A stretch of DNA of 64,000 bases, from NCBI GenBank assembly GCA_900318775.1, contig ONLY01000002.1:62001-126000 (forward strand), written 5' to 3'. The notes under the pieces are model-generated. The model worked only from the letters and a program-made list of their open reading frames with translations, was not told the origin of the DNA and made no database searches. The translations under genes and the position numbers were made by a program. This DNA is from an uncultured Prevotellaceae bacterium. Lineage in GTDB: Bacteria; Bacteroidota; Bacteroidia; Bacteroidales; Bacteroidaceae. The first letter of the stretch is position 1. Every line of letters starts with the position of its first letter. Below, one piece after another: positions 35,390 to 44,400 of this stretch.

Positions 35390-36523
35390 ATGCATATATT
35401 AGAGATACCTTCCTTCTTCCCTCCTCATGGCGGACTTTTCGCATTGGAGCAAGCGCGGGCCTTGCAGGCGCAGGGCAATACGGTGCGTATGTTGGCTTCT
35501 GTGCAGTTAGGCATGTCGGTGGATGGAGTTTTCTATTGGAAGGCTCGCCGGGGAAGATGGTGGAAGGAGCAGGACGGAGTGGAAGTGTACCGTACATTCA
35601 TGCGGGCATTCCCTTGTTGTATTCGTCCCAACCAAGAGCGATGGTGTCGCATTGTGGAGGAGATGTACGGAGAGTATAAGCAGCTGTATGGAAAGCCTGA
35701 TGTCCTGCATGCTCATTGCTGTCAGTGGGCTGGTGTGGCAGCGTGGAGAATTGCCAAGAAAGAAGGCATTCCTTTCTTTATCACTGAGCATCTTCCGTCA
35801 GGAATCTTTGAGGCTAATTATGGGAAAGGCTGGAAGAGGGCACCGTGGGCACGCTTGTTGCTGAAGGACACTTATGCACATGCCACCCGCGTGATTCCTG
35901 TGTCAGCAGAGCTGGTGGACGACTTGGCTCCGCTCTTTGGCAAGGACTATGCGTATACGCCCATTTCTAATATTATAGATGTGGATTTCTTTGCTTTCCG
36001 CTCTCGAGAGCCAAGAACGGACAGGCCGTTCCGCTTTTGCTGCCTGGCCATTGGCGACATCTACCGCAAGGGCTATGATGTTCTTGCTGAAGCAATGAAG
36101 GGTATGGACGGAATAGAGCTGCATATAGCAGGGAATGGCTCAGACTGCGATGCGATGCGTGCATTGTTTGCAGATGTGCCGAACGTCTTTTTTCATGGTG
36201 CTTTAGATAAAGCAGGTGTGCGTGACCTCCTTTATCGTTCTGATGCCCTTGTGCTTGCTTCGCGGAGTGAAGCACAGGGCCTGGTTATCATGGAGGCTAT
36301 CAGCACTGGCATTCCCGTTGTGACAACAGATATTATACCTCGGAATGCTTTGCAGGAAGGCGCTTGTTTGATTGCTGCTGTTGGCGATGCTATTTCGTTG
36401 CGCCAGCAGATGCAAGAAGTGATGTCAGTTGAGTTTAATCCTCAATGGCGCGATGAGTTAAGAGAGCGGGTTGCTCCCGAAGTGATTGCTCGGCAAATCA
36501 TGCAAGTCTTCAGTCAAGGCTAA
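35390..36523 (+). CDS. Glycosyltransferase family 4
   Basis: A 377-residue GT-B enzyme. The N-terminal acceptor domain starts MHILEIPSFFPPHGGLF; the C-terminal donor domain has the EX7E motif (SRSEAQGLVIMEAIS, around residues 293-307) and GNGSDCDAM. ATG at 35390 is preferred to the TTG two codons earlier. It probably forms an operon with the upstream GT2. Its last 14 bp overlap the end of the convergent fucosyltransferase gene. Confidence 0.88.
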   Translation: MHILEIPSFFPPHGGLFALEQARALQAQGNTVRMLASVQLGMSVDGVFYWKARRGRWWKEQDGVEVYRTFMRAFPCCIRPNQERWCRIVEEMYGEYKQLYGKPDVLHAHCCQWAGVAAWRIAKKEGIPFFITEHLPSGIFEANYGKGWKRAPWARLLLKDTYAHATRVIPVSAELVDDLAPLFGKDYAYTPISNIIDVDFFAFRSREPRTDRPFRFCCLAIGDIYRKGYDVLAEAMKGMDGIELHIAGNGSDCDAMRALFADVPNVFFHGALDKAGVRDLLYRSDALVLASRSEAQGLVIMEAISTGIPVVTTDIIPRNALQEGACLIAAVGDAISLRQQMQEVMSVEFNPQWRDELRERVAPEVIARQIMQVFSQG

Positions 36524-37400
36524 TCCATCCCTTTGCCAGCAGAGCATCTTCTGGATCAGGGTACAGTTGGGGATTGAACCAATGGCTGGGGATGATGACG
36601 AACTTGTCAGGGTTCGGGTTCAAGTAAGCGCCCCACCAGCTGTACGTGCTATTTGCGATGATGTTGTGCTTGCAGATGCTCATAAGCTGCATGTCGAAGT
36701 GATTACCCCATCCTGTGGTAATCCCTGTTCCTATACACTCACAGTATTCAGGAAGATGCTTCTTCACCCACTCTGGATTATCGGTGAAGACGTAGAAGCG
36801 TGGATCTTTTAAGTGCTGCTTCATGTACTCAATGGCATGTATGTAGTAGCTCTCTGGACAAGTGTTGTGGAAGTATGTGAGGGCTGAGTAGTCCTTGCCC
36901 TTGCGTACATGAATAGCCACCGACTCTTCACCGGCAAGCTTCTGAGCCAGCTCTGCATAAGGTGAGTTAGGTTCGAAGGGAACAAACTGAAGGTCCTTTC
37001 GAATGCGTTCCTCCAGTTGCTCTACCATGTCGGCACGTTGGAAGAAGCCGATGATATAGGGGCGTTTGCGCAGTTCTTCTTCGGTCGGCAGTCGGAATGT
37101 GGAATTATTCATTCTCCACCACACTCGACTGGCATGAGGTACGTGACGACGGACTCTAGAGATCAGGTCGCGGCCTCCTCCATAGTACTTGATGGTCCAT
37201 GCTGACGCTTCCTCTATCTTAGCGTTGGGGAAGATTCGTTGCCAATCCACTTTTTCGTGGGCATGGAAGATTCGGTAGCTGGAGCTGTCCATCCTAGCCT
37301 TGTAGCCCTTCTGCTGTAGGTAGAGGTAGTAGGCGTATTGGAACATGCGGTTAGCCAAGCCCGAATGGAGGCGGATAACGATTTCGTGTTTGATATTCAT
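36510..37400 (-). CDS. Glycosyltransferase family 11 (alpha-1,2-fucosyltransferase-like)
   Basis: A 296-residue protein with the GT11 hallmarks: GLANRMFQYA (residues 14-23) and HVRKGKDY (164-171, the H-x-R-x-G donor-binding motif), plus STYSWWGAYLNP near the C-terminus. GT11 enzymes use GDP-fucose to make Fuc-alpha-1,2-Gal linkages. The ATG at 37400 overlaps the stop of the upstream GT2 by 4 bp. It is the last gene in a chain prmC, porZ, GT2, GT11 on the minus strand. Confidence 0.88.
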   Translation of the reverse strand: MNIKHEIVIRLHSGLANRMFQYAYYLYLQQKGYKARMDSSSYRIFHAHEKVDWQRIFPNAKIEEASAWTIKYYGGGRDLISRVRRHVPHASRVWWRMNNSTFRLPTEEELRKRPYIIGFFQRADMVEQLEERIRKDLQFVPFEPNSPYAELAQKLAGEESVAIHVRKGKDYSALTYFHNTCPESYYIHAIEYMKQHLKDPRFYVFTDNPEWVKKHLPEYCECIGTGITTGWGNHFDMQLMSICKHNIIANSTYSWWGAYLNPNPDKFVIIPSHWFNPQLYPDPEDALLAKGWISLD

Positions 37401-38419
37401 GAGTCTTGTCCGTTCTTGAAAGGGAAAATGTTTCTTAAGCCAAGGGCGCATGTCCACAGAACGGGCATGCTTGTAGCGAACAGGATGAGTTTCGCCTTTG
37501 TGTTGAAGCGAGTGTGCCAGTCTTTCTTGTACTGGATGGCTTCTGTGCGTAGTTCCTTGTTGTGGATGCGGAAGGCATGCATCAGCAGGGCATAGATGCG
37601 GTATTCAAAGTAGTGCTCTAAACGCTTGTCCTCTATGTGGAAAGTCTGACAGAGGTCATAGTTCAGTTGCGTCGTGCTCTTGACGAAGCGGAATTGCTTA
37701 GTCTCCTCTTGTGTGTTGGAGATGGTCTTCCCTCCTACGCTGTAGTAAAGTGTCGGTTCGTTGAGGTAGGCCACTTTCCCTGCTTTTGCCAGCATGAAGC
37801 ACACTTGTACGTCTTCGCATCCATAGGTCTTGTTGCGGAAGAACTCTGTGTAATGTTGGTACGCATTGAGAATTACCTCCGCTCTGTACAACGCTGTGCA
37901 GAGATGGATGACAGGACGTTCCAATTGGGTGAGAATGGGCACCAAAAGCTGTTGGCCGTCTACTATTTCCATTTCGCCTGTTGGCGTGTGGAGGCATGGG
38001 TGCGGGTGCGGAGCGAAGCTCTCTCCTGTGGTAGCATTCCGATGCCGGTAGTCTGTGTGCACGAGTGTTACCTCGGGGTGAGCCTCCATGATGCGCAGTT
38101 CCTTCTCCAGTTTCTCGGGGTCGCTCCATTCGTCGTCACCTGCACAGTCAGCAATGTATTGTCCTTGTGCGGCAAGTAGACAATCGAAATAGTTGTCGAT
38201 GATGCCCTTGTTCTGGGCATTTGCCTTCAGCCGGATGGATTCAGGGTAGCGTTCAGCGTATTGTCGGCACACATCGAGGGTGTGGTCTGTTGAGCAGTCT
38301 TCGCCCACGATGATTTCCACTGGCAGGTGACACTGCTGCCGCAGGATGCTATCCAGCGTTCGTGCGATGGTGCCTTCTTGGTTGTAGGCACAGACGATGA
38401 CAGAAATTAGTTCCTTCAT
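37397..38419 (-). CDS. Glycosyltransferase family 2
   Basis: A 340-residue GT2 with LISVIVCAYNQEGTIARTL at the N-terminus, VGEDCSTDHT (about 39-48), and ADCAGDDEW as the DxD-like metal site; a CEDVQV motif near residue 205 is the probable base. The ATG at 38419 overlaps the porZ stop by 4 bp (ATGA) and its own stop overlaps the fucosyltransferase start in the same way, so translation of the three is coupled. Substrates not visible. Confidence 0.88.
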   Translation of the reverse strand: MKELISVIVCAYNQEGTIARTLDSILRQQCHLPVEIIVGEDCSTDHTLDVCRQYAERYPESIRLKANAQNKGIIDNYFDCLLAAQGQYIADCAGDDEWSDPEKLEKELRIMEAHPEVTLVHTDYRHRNATTGESFAPHPHPCLHTPTGEMEIVDGQQLLVPILTQLERPVIHLCTALYRAEVILNAYQHYTEFFRNKTYGCEDVQVCFMLAKAGKVAYLNEPTLYYSVGGKTISNTQEETKQFRFVKSTTQLNYDLCQTFHIEDKRLEHYFEYRIYALLMHAFRIHNKELRTEAIQYKKDWHTRFNTKAKLILFATSMPVLWTCALGLRNIFPFKNGQDS

Positions 38420-40458
38420 GGGTGGACGATGAGGATTTTGGCGCAAGCCCCCTTGTTGCCTTCTTCATCCGTGCAGAGAGCATAATAGATGCCCGATGTG
38501 ACGCGTCGTCCGCTCTGCATACAGCCGTCCCATGAGAACTCGCCACCTATGCTGGTGCCTTCTGCCACCAGCTTGCCGGCAGCACTCACAATCTTCACAT
38601 TCGAGTTCATCATCAGTCCAGTGATGTGTACCTTGCCATGATAGTCGGGGCGAACGGGGTTGGGATATACCTTGAGGTTGCTGTTGCTCATTGATGAGGC
38701 AGGGTCGGTAGCATCGCCTTTGAAGGAACAGAGCCCTTTGGTCGTGGCGATAAACACTTCGCCAGTTTGCCCATTGATGGCGATGTCGTTGATTTCGTTG
38801 CTGATAAGAGGGCTGTTGGTAGCGGTGAAATGCTCAATTGTTTCCATGCCATCGGCGCTGAGCAGATACACGCCGTCATCCACTGTGCCAATCCATTTGC
38901 GGTTGCCGCCGTCAAGGGTGATGCACTTCACGCTAACCCCGTTCATCAAGTAGTCGGCCAGACCGCTCCCGTCATTCCGTGGCACTTTGAGCTGGCTCAG
39001 GTATGCGTTGTTGTTAAAGATGGACGCAGGTTCTTCGCACACGAAAAGTCCGAGGTTGGTACCAATCCAAATGTTCCCTTCTAATGTCTCTTGGATACAA
39101 TATACAAAGGTGGGGTTGTAGGCCACGCCGTCTTGGTTCTGGAATGAGGTGATGAACTTGTAGTGGTCGTCCGCAGTATTGTCGATGGTGCCGTTCGTAT
39201 TCATCACGAGGATGCCAGCAGCACGGGTGCCGTTGGCGTCGCGTCGGCTGTTAGCCCACATCCATCCGCGTTGGTCAAAGATAATGTGGTCGAACGTAGT
39301 GTTTCCGCTGAGTTCAGCATAGGGGAGCTCAGCCCATGTGCCATCCTTTTTGAGGATGCGCACGATGACGTCACACTCGTTGTTCATCATCCACAGGTTG
39401 CTGTTGGCGTCGAAAGCCAGTGCAGTCACACGCACGTAGTTCTGTGGGTTTCTGCTGTCGGGAAGAATGCTGGTCAGGGGCGAGTTGTCGTAGGTGTAGT
39501 GGTTCTTCAGTTTGTAGTTCTGAAACTCGTAGATGCCGCTGCGCATTGTTCCCAGCCAGTGGTGCTCCGAATCGTTCGGGTCCTGCACGATATCTGTCAC
39601 GTTCATGTAGGTGTTATTGCCCACCAGAGCGATAGGCTCCTCCTCGTCGAAGGCCGTCCATCGTCCATTCTCGTATTTCATGGCAGTGCCTGGATAGTTC
39701 ACGTTAGGGTAGTAGAAGTTGCCTCCAGCCACCAGCAGGCGGTTGCCTTGCATATTGAGTTTATAGGTATAGTTGCGAATAGGGGAGTCTGGCACAATGT
39801 CCTTCACCTGTTCCAGCCATTTTTCAGCCGCTTCCTGCTCATCCTTCGTGGGGCCGAACGTGACGCTTCCTGCGCTGACTGTAGTCCAGTTGGCTGCATC
39901 CAGCAGGTTCTTGCTGCGGTCACCCTCTTTCACCCCGTTTTCAGTGTTGGCATAGAGTTTGCCGTCCACCAGTGTGGCGGCTTTCACCTTGCTGCCGAAG
40001 GTGTAGAAGTTCTCGAAGTAGCCATCCTTCAGGTCAACTACTGCCAGACCCTCGTTGAGGCTGATGAGTGCCTCTTCCCCCACCACCTTGAGTTCGTTGA
40101 TGGTCTTGTCACCGAGCGATTTGCTTTTCAAGTCCGACAAGTTCCAGCGGGTGCTGTTCATGCCAATCAGGTCAATATTGCCATTGTCGTAGAGCACCAC
40201 CAACCGCTTGAGTGGGGCAGAGTAGGCGATGTCGTAGATGCCGAAGTCACTCAAGGCGCTCGTCTTGTCGTAAGCCTGCAGCAGTTGGTCTTCTGTATCG
40301 TAGCTGTACAGGCCGCCTTGGGCAAGGACGAAGATGCGTGAGTCTGTCTTCACGGCCTTGGTCGCTCCGTGATAAGAAGCGTATATAGTCCAGTCGTTGG
40401 CTTGTACGCCGAGGGCGCCAATCCAGCAGGAGAGTAAGATGAAAAGTAGTTTCCTCAT
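38416..40458 (-). CDS. porZ: PorZ-like surface beta-propeller protein of type IX secretion
   Basis: A 680-residue exported protein: signal peptide (MRKLLFILLSCWIGALGVQA), then repeated beta-propeller blades (patterns such as GGLYSYDTEDQ, GNRKWIGTVDDGVYLLS) and a C-terminal type A sorting domain of the type IX system (NLKVYPNPVRPDYHG... ending AKILIVHP). The length and layout match PorZ of Porphyromonas gingivalis, a surface protein that works with the PorU sortase and binds the anionic LPS to which cargo is attached. Identity is inferred from architecture. Its 4-bp overlap with a glycosyltransferase gene is notable. Confidence 0.8.
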   Translation of the reverse strand: MRKLLFILLSCWIGALGVQANDWTIYASYHGATKAVKTDSRIFVLAQGGLYSYDTEDQLLQAYDKTSALSDFGIYDIAYSAPLKRLVVLYDNGNIDLIGMNSTRWNLSDLKSKSLGDKTINELKVVGEEALISLNEGLAVVDLKDGYFENFYTFGSKVKAATLVDGKLYANTENGVKEGDRSKNLLDAANWTTVSAGSVTFGPTKDEQEAAEKWLEQVKDIVPDSPIRNYTYKLNMQGNRLLVAGGNFYYPNVNYPGTAMKYENGRWTAFDEEEPIALVGNNTYMNVTDIVQDPNDSEHHWLGTMRSGIYEFQNYKLKNHYTYDNSPLTSILPDSRNPQNYVRVTALAFDANSNLWMMNNECDVIVRILKKDGTWAELPYAELSGNTTFDHIIFDQRGWMWANSRRDANGTRAAGILVMNTNGTIDNTADDHYKFITSFQNQDGVAYNPTFVYCIQETLEGNIWIGTNLGLFVCEEPASIFNNNAYLSQLKVPRNDGSGLADYLMNGVSVKCITLDGGNRKWIGTVDDGVYLLSADGMETIEHFTATNSPLISNEINDIAINGQTGEVFIATTKGLCSFKGDATDPASSMSNSNLKVYPNPVRPDYHGKVHITGLMMNSNVKIVSAAGKLVAEGTSIGGEFSWDGCMQSGRRVTSGIYYALCTDEEGNKGACAKILIVHP

Positions 40459-40474
40459 ATTACGAATAACGATG

Positions 40475-41353
40475 TTATAGCGGCTTTATTGCTTTGATCA
40501 TGCGGTCGTTGCCAAAGCAGTCTTGCCGCAGTTCCACATGGCGATACCCCAATGTTTCCAGCATGGCTACAGTCTCTGCACCGAAGCGCCTGTTGATTTC
40601 GAAGTAGAGTGCTCCGTCCTTGCGTAGCAGCTCAAGTCCCAGCTCGCCTATCCTGCGGTAGAAGAGGAGCGGGTCGTTGTTAGGGACGAACAAGGCGAGG
40701 TGCGGCTCATGCTCCAGCACGTGGCGCTCCATCCCTTGTGCCTCTTCCTCGCAGATGTAAGGAGGGTTGGAGACGATGCAATTGTACGAATTGCGAGGCA
40801 TGTTCTGCGGATTGATGGGTGCGAGCACATCCACTTGGTGGAACGCCACCTGCACGTTGTTGTGTGCGGCATTCTCTTGAGCGATGTGTAGGGCTGTGGG
40901 GCTGATGTCCCATGCGTCCACCTCCGCCTTCTTTAGTTGCTTGGCCAGGGCGATGGCAATGCAGCCAGAGCCAGTGCCGATGTCGAGACAGTTGACAGTT
41001 GACAATTGACGGTTGGCAGTTGGCTGCAGGGAATCCTTCACAATCCATGCCACCAGTTCCTCGGTCTCGGGCCGTGGAATAAGCACGCCGGGGGCAACGC
41101 GGAAAACCATGCCGCAGAAATCAGCTTCGCCCAGCGCGTATTGCACGGGGGTGCCTTGCGCCACCTGTGCCGCCATATCAAGGGCTTGCAATTCTTGGGG
41201 CGTAGGTGCGGTGCCTTCCAGCCCTGTCAGCACGTCGGTGGTGGTCATGCCACACACCTTTTCCATCAGCAACAGAGCGATAGCTTTGGCCTCGTAGGGG
41301 TCTATACCGCTCTGCACCAACAGCGTCTTCATGTCGCTGTACGTTTTGTTCAT
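40475..41353 (-). CDS. prmC: Peptide chain release factor N5-glutamine methyltransferase
   Basis: A 292-residue PrmC/HemK: an N-terminal helical domain, SAM-binding LDIGTGSGCIAIALA (from residue 123), and the catalytic SNPPYI motif (about residue 190) that methylates the GGQ glutamine of release factors. The start MNKTYSDM matches the family. A -7 box TACTTTTG (41358-41365) ends 4 nt before the ATG, so the mRNA may be leaderless. Residues 111-122 (PTANRQLSTVNC) are encoded by five 7-nt repeats, an insertion between the helical and catalytic domains. PorZ follows after 16 nt. Confidence 0.93.
   Translation of the reverse strand: MNKTYSDMKTLLVQSGIDPYEAKAIALLLMEKVCGMTTTDVLTGLEGTAPTPQELQALDMAAQVAQGTPVQYALGEADFCGMVFRVAPGVLIPRPETEELVAWIVKDSLQPTANRQLSTVNCLDIGTGSGCIAIALAKQLKKAEVDAWDISPTALHIAQENAAHNNVQVAFHQVDVLAPINPQNMPRNSYNCIVSNPPYICEEEAQGMERHVLEHEPHLALFVPNNDPLLFYRRIGELGLELLRKDGALYFEINRRFGAETVAMLETLGYRHVELRQDCFGNDRMIKAIKPL
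40988..41022 (-). repeat. Heptamer tandem repeat inside prmC, 5 copies
   Basis: On the plus strand ACAGTTG, ACAGTTG, ACAATTG, ACGGTTG, GCAGTTG, all in phase at 7 nt. It encodes residues about 111-122 of PrmC. Confidence 0.8.
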
Positions 41354-41357
41354 GTTG

Positions 41358-41365
41358 CAAAAGTA
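41358..41365 (-). promoter_or_regulatory. -7 promoter box of prmC/porZ operon
   Basis: TACTTTTG on the minus strand, ending 4 nt from the prmC start codon; GTTG at 41386-41389 (minus) is a possible -33 element. Confidence 0.55.
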
Positions 41366-41397
41366 CGCAAATTCTCTTATCCTTGCAACAGCGAGAC

Positions 41398-41442
41398 AAA
41401 AAAAAGTGGCGGGCACCCATCCGGATGCCCGCCACCTTTTAT
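41398..41442 (-). terminator. Terminator of the left giant paralogue
   Basis: On the minus strand GGTGGCGGGCA pairs with GTGCCCGCCAC, followed by a run of eight T. It is related in sequence to the terminator of the right paralogue at 50219-50254. Confidence 0.85.
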
Positions 41443-41466
41443 TTAGTATATGTTGTTAGTCCTCGT

Positions 41467-44400
41467 TTATTTGAGACGCTGACCAGCAATGTTAAACAGT
41501 TCGTTGTTCTTGAAGATAACGAAGGTCTTGCCCTTCAGGAACTTGCCATTAGCCTTCACAGGAGCATTCTCTTCAATACCGTCGATTTCAACAGGAGTAG
41601 CCTCCTTGCTGCTCTCAGTACCGTAGTACCAGAGGCGGTAGTTGTCGGCCTTGAAGAAGGTCTCGTTTGGATTAGCAGTTTCGTTACCAACCAATTCAGT
41701 AGAAGTTGTAATAGTCACTTCGGTGTCTTCGTCGAGGATGAAGATAAATTCTGCATTTGTGGCCTTGCCCTTCTCGTTCTGGTTGACGAAAGTAGTCAAG
41801 TCGTCATTGATACCGAAGTTCAAGATGTGGCTTGGGAATGTAGCGAGAGCGGCCTCCAGTTTGTATGTACCAGCAGGCAGGATGCCGATGTTCTGTGACA
41901 ACCAGAGCTTGCCACCCTCCACTGCGCCGTTAGCCCATGTGTTGAATACGTATGTACCTTCATTCAAGTCGATGGTGTAGGTTGCATTAGAGTTCTCATA
42001 AACCTTAGTGTCATTACCAGAGTTGTAAGTCCAACCAGTCAGGTCACCAGTCTCGAAGCTTGGGTTAGTGATACGCTTAGTGAAATCAACAGGTTCAGTG
42101 TCAGAAGCGCCAGCATAGTCAGGAGTGTTGAGCTGGTCAATCAGCTTCTTGATATCTGCAATAGCAGCATTTACTTCTTCAACGCTAAGTGCTCTGTTGA
42201 CAATGTTGTCTTCATTTGCGTCTCTATAGTCAGTTGCAGCATCGATGGCAGTGCTGTTGTCTGAATCATCAGAAGCATCGGACAATGCGCTCAGTTGGGT
42301 GTCAACTTCAGTGTAAGCGGCCACAGATTTCTCTGCGTAAACGATAGCATCCTCAATTGCCTTCAGGAGAGCTTCGCCTGCACCTTCGGCATCACCGAGT
42401 TCATCAGCATTCTTCTTCAATGTCTCATACCCGTCAGTAACATCCGTACCAACGTATCCTTCGTTCTCATCAATGTAAGTCTTCAACTCACCCAGCTTCT
42501 GGTTGATAGCAATCAGATAAGCGTTGTTGCCAGAGCCGAGGTATTTCAGCTGGAAGTTGTCGAAGATAACCCAGTTATGGTCGTTTGCGCACTTCACACC
42601 TACAGTCACGTCAGCAGTCTCAGTCAGAGAGATGTTGAGTGTAGTGGTGTAGTCTGGATATTCGTTGCCTTCAGTTGTGTGGTTGAAGTGGTAGTTCGCA
42701 CCAGTCATGCTGTTTGGAACAAACCCGCCATCAATCTGAGAATCCTTTTGCCAGCCACCATTGTCATACAGTGATGTTGCAGTTGGATATGCATTAATCA
42801 AAGGAAGAAGAGAAGTCTGCTCCTCCTCGTTGATGATAGCGTAGAGAGCGCCTTCGTTCTTAGAACCGTCGTCACAGCGGGTGAAGCCTTGGCAAGTGAA
42901 CTGATACAGGCCTGCAGGCATGTTGTACACTGTCTGAGACATTGTGAAGATGTTGTGAAAGCGTTCAGCGTTACCTGATGCCAGAACGTTCTCATCGTCA
43001 CCAAGTGTGTTGTCTTTATCAACACCACCCCATACAGGTGAAACACCAGTAGTTTCCCAGCCAGAGAAGTCCTTGTCGAAGTTAGGGTTCTTAATCATGA
43101 AGGTGATGTCGTCGCCAGGCTCCAAGTATTCAGATACATAGTCATTGATGGTCTTCGTGAGCAAAGCAGGAAGAACTTCGATTTCCGCAATGGTGTATGT
43201 GCCGTCGGTATAGGCATCGCTCCAGTCGCTCAGGAAGTCGCCGAATGCTTCAGCGATGCCGCTGAACTTTGTGCCGTCGAATTCCTCAATTCTCTCATTT
43301 GCTTCATTGCGCAGCGCATCGAAATCCTCGTATGCTTTGATAGACTTCTCCAGCTGTGCCACAGCAGCTTCCAATGCAGCCTTAGCTGCAATGTAGTCGC
43401 CACCGTTTTCAGAAATGGAAGCAGCGCTGCTATATGCGTCGGAGTATCCAGTTTTGTCGCCAGTATATGCAACGTAATCATCCAAATCCTCTGGGTCATA
43501 CTTCTCAGCAATTAACGCCATGTAGTCGTCCAGCAGCACCTTGTCTGGGTCGTCAGAAACCGGACCGTAGTAGTAGAGCTTCAGGTTGTCCATAGCAATC
43601 CAGTTAGCTGGAGCCTTAGCCTCTGCACTGCCGATGACGCGCAGGCCGAGTGTCATAGCGCCACCAGTGTGGATGAAGGTGAAGTCGAAGTGCTCTGGTA
43701 TGCCGTCGCCTGTTGCCATAGGAGTGAAATATTCCTTGCCGTCAGCTGATGCCTTGGCGAAGAGCTGCACGTCATCTGGAAGTGCATTGCCCCACTGGTA
43801 GCGGGCAATCACGTCAACCGCCAGCATGTACTTACCAGCAGGAAGGCTTGGCACTGTCTGTGTGATAGAACCGTCGCCCAGATAGTTCGGAGCGCTATTT
43901 TCCTTCCATGCTTCGATAAACTTCTCAATTTTTACCTCACCATTGGTGTATGGCTGATTAGCCTGATAGCCAATGTTGGTGGCTTCCTTGGTCTTGGCTG
44001 TCCAAGTGATGTCCCAGCCATTAGCGTTGCCATCGCTGAAGTCATTGTTGGTGAACACGCCAGATACATCGTTCGCCTCACCTTCAACAATATCCTCGAA
44101 GTATTCCTTGATTTCCACCCAGCGGCCCTTGTCATAAGCAGAGTCAGCTGCCTTGTTCAGCTCTTCTGTAGTGCTCTCTGTGTTGTTGTACACAGCGTAC
44201 TCGTCAGCAAGATCAGAAGCTTCAATGCCATTGTTGAGTGCATATTCAATCTTCTCTTTCAGGTTCACAGCTGCTGCATAGCGCTGTTGTGCAGGAACAT
44301 ACACATTGTTGTATTCTTCCACAGACACAAAACGCCACTCGTCCCAGAATTCTGCGCCATCAGGGAATGCCTTCTCTGCATCCTGAGCTTCGCCGTCAAT

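Noticed and set aside
39163-40341. 392-codon plus-strand ORF opposite porZ
   Set aside because: Composition is Val/His-rich, as expected for the antisense of a coding gene; no family motif; porZ on the other strand has a signal peptide, propeller repeats and a sorting domain.
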